Positions 62,564-64,000 of a stretch of 64,000 nt of DNA are shown here, in pieces (position 1 is the first letter of the stretch; each line of letters starts with the position of its first letter). The DNA lies in assembly GCF_900496995.4 (NCBI RefSeq), contig NC_044006.1, positions 32,363,120 through 32,427,119 on the forward strand. Reading direction: 5' to 3'. The translations under genes and the position numbers were made by a program. Below the pieces are notes generated by a model. That model worked only from the letters and a program-made list of their open reading frames with translations. It was not told the origin of the DNA and did not search any database. Source of the DNA: Aquila chrysaetos chrysaetos. Its lineage: Eukaryota > Chordata > Aves > Accipitriformes > Accipitridae.

Positions 62564-64000
62564 CATGCAAAATAAAAACTTTATAATGCAAAACCCACAG
62601 GGATTCATGTTGTCTGTTCTGGAAACTTTTTTTTGCAGAGATCTGCCAGTAAAAATCCTAACTTTTATTTCATACAGTATTGTATGTGTCTTAAAGCGCC
62701 AATGTGAAATTTTGTGGTAGTTTGGGCAGGGCAAGATACTGTTGTTACTGGTCTTACTTTGTTTAGGATTGCACACAGCTGTTGGGTGAATAATTTGTAG
62801 TTTGAAATACTAGTGAATAATCCAGCTGTTATAAACCAGTTCCCTTTTTCCATTATTCTTTCAGGGTTTGTATCTTTCAAATTAAGTTACTTTGAAAGTT
62901 TGTTCAATGTTTCCTGTTTTCTGTCAGCTTTTTTTACCACTTCCTTCACACTTACCATCCTTTATGCTGTGTTTGGTGTGAGGAGTGAAAAATAATTTTG
63001 TTTTGTAGCTGAGCTAAGGCAACCCTGTGTTGGTTTAAATGGAGCATTCAAGTTCTGTGTGTTCACACTATCAACATTAGTTTAGTTTTTGCTGTGCTGT
63101 GTCATGCTTTCATTTTCTCAAATAAACACCTACAATAAGCTGCTACATGGACTCTTCTAAAATACTTCATGTTGAAAGGATACATGAAGCATTTTATTGC
63201 GGGGGGAGTATCAACCAGAATACTAGGATAGATCGTATCACAAAATAGAGTTTAGGCAAAGTTAAAAATCTAGGAAGGATATTGATTTCTAAAAGATGAC
63301 TGTTAACATAAATGCATGAATTCATGTGTTTTATGTGCTTGCAAAAAATGAGTTCTTATAATCTGTTGCATGCTGAGAGAGAGATAATGCACCAAAACTT
63401 TTTGGCCGCTTTCAAACTAAACAGTAGGACAAAGATGTAAGTAGCTTCACAAAATTAAAGGTGTACTTCCTAGGTACCTCTCTGTCTTGTGAGGCTTTTT
63501 TAAATCCTATATTCCAGAACATTCAGCTTTCTGGCATCAGTCTATCAAAGTATTAACGCACATACTGAATCTTAAATATGTGAATAGTTGTGCTGAATTT
63601 GCAGGTATACATGATATGGTGTAGTGGCCTCAAAATGTTCAATACCTACAGGATTGAAGCCCTAATAAGCATAACAGAAATCAAATAATTGTCTGAGTTA
63701 ATAGCATACACTTACTACAAATTAGAGCTCTAAAGAAAATTACCATGTAGTGTTTCTGTTCCTCTGTCAGCTAAGCCATATGAAGAATGGGTTGTAACTA
63801 GCAAAATGAGTGATTGTTCTAGGGATGAATGTGTGTGATTTACATTATTAAATAAAATTGTAGCCATCCTTCAGCTTTAAATGCACGTCAAGTATTTTGA
63901 GTAGGCTACAGAAAGCAAGATGCAGTTGGGTAGGTAACTTACTGTGGTTCCCTCTTGCAAACTCTGCCAGGACAGAGCTGGTTGCTCTGCTGCTTAGGAC

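Larger units (their letters stand above)
49683..64000 (+). other. SNRK: SNRK intron 3, runs off the window
   Basis: The intron opens with GTATGT and extends at least 14.3 kb. The next coding exon should begin with the remainder of the split Asp codon and encode IWSLGVILF. I see no such sequence up to 64,000, so the acceptor lies outside. The intron is AT-rich and otherwise featureless apart from the solo LTR near its visible end, a 20-bp palindrome (52,169) and a 15-bp direct repeat (58,361). If the donor were skipped, translation would continue for 32 more codons to a TAG at 49,778-49,780, with an ATTAAA at 49,900. Confidence 0.9.

Noticed and set aside
49683..64000. Search for further SNRK coding exons (IWSLGVILF, UBA domain, acidic tail)
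   Set aside because: No matching translation in any frame was found, so the next exon must lie beyond the window.
1..64000. CRISPR arrays, tRNA or rRNA genes, phage or plasmid systems
   Set aside because: No regularly spaced repeats, cloverleaf with A/B boxes, or prokaryotic gene features were seen. The sequence is vertebrate nuclear DNA.

Overview
The window is vertebrate nuclear DNA, almost certainly from a bird. The evidence is CR1 LINE fragments, including one 3' end closing with the typical ATTCTATG octamer repeats, a solo endogenous-retrovirus LTR of a type common in birds, old MIR-like and other amniote repeats, and one coding exon that reads as the amniote kinase SNRK. No bacterial, viral or plasmid genes were seen.

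Layout. Positions 1 to about 35,900 are gene-poor and moderately GC-rich. I find no supportable coding exon there, only degenerate repeats: an imperfect-palindrome element (6,515-6,620), a MIR (about 9,870-10,140), a CR1 3' end (20,228-20,479), a 1.3-kb CR1 reverse-transcriptase fragment on the minus strand (about 31,500-32,830) and minor pieces. A strong CpG island follows (about 35,930-37,440). It carries GC boxes, an inverted CCAAT box and an NRF1-like site, and its strand composition flips from C-rich to G-rich. I read it as the promoter and first non-coding exon of SNRK, transcribed to the right. From about 37,800 on, the DNA is AT-rich intron.

The gene. SNRK is represented by a predicted non-coding exon 1 (ending at 36,767), a predicted non-coding exon 2 (47,537-47,635) and exon 3 (48,989-49,682). 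Exon 3 holds the start codon (49,094) and the first 196 codons, from the N terminus through the APE motif of the kinase domain. The last codon is split at a GT donor, and the rest of the protein (end of the kinase domain, UBA domain, long C-terminal tail) lies beyond the window. The final intron runs at least 14.3 kb and contains a 1,069-bp solo LTR (61,495-62,563, minus strand) with a 5-bp target-site duplication and an internal minisatellite.

How it works together. There is only one gene, so the regulatory reading concerns SNRK: a housekeeping-type promoter, a spliced 5' leader and two predicted upstream ORFs that would lie in front of the kinase start. I did not find an undescribed multi-gene system. 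The observations most worth checking are the leader uORFs, a possible intronic short isoform, the LTR minisatellite ORF, an exon-like island in intron 1 and the palindromic repeat family.
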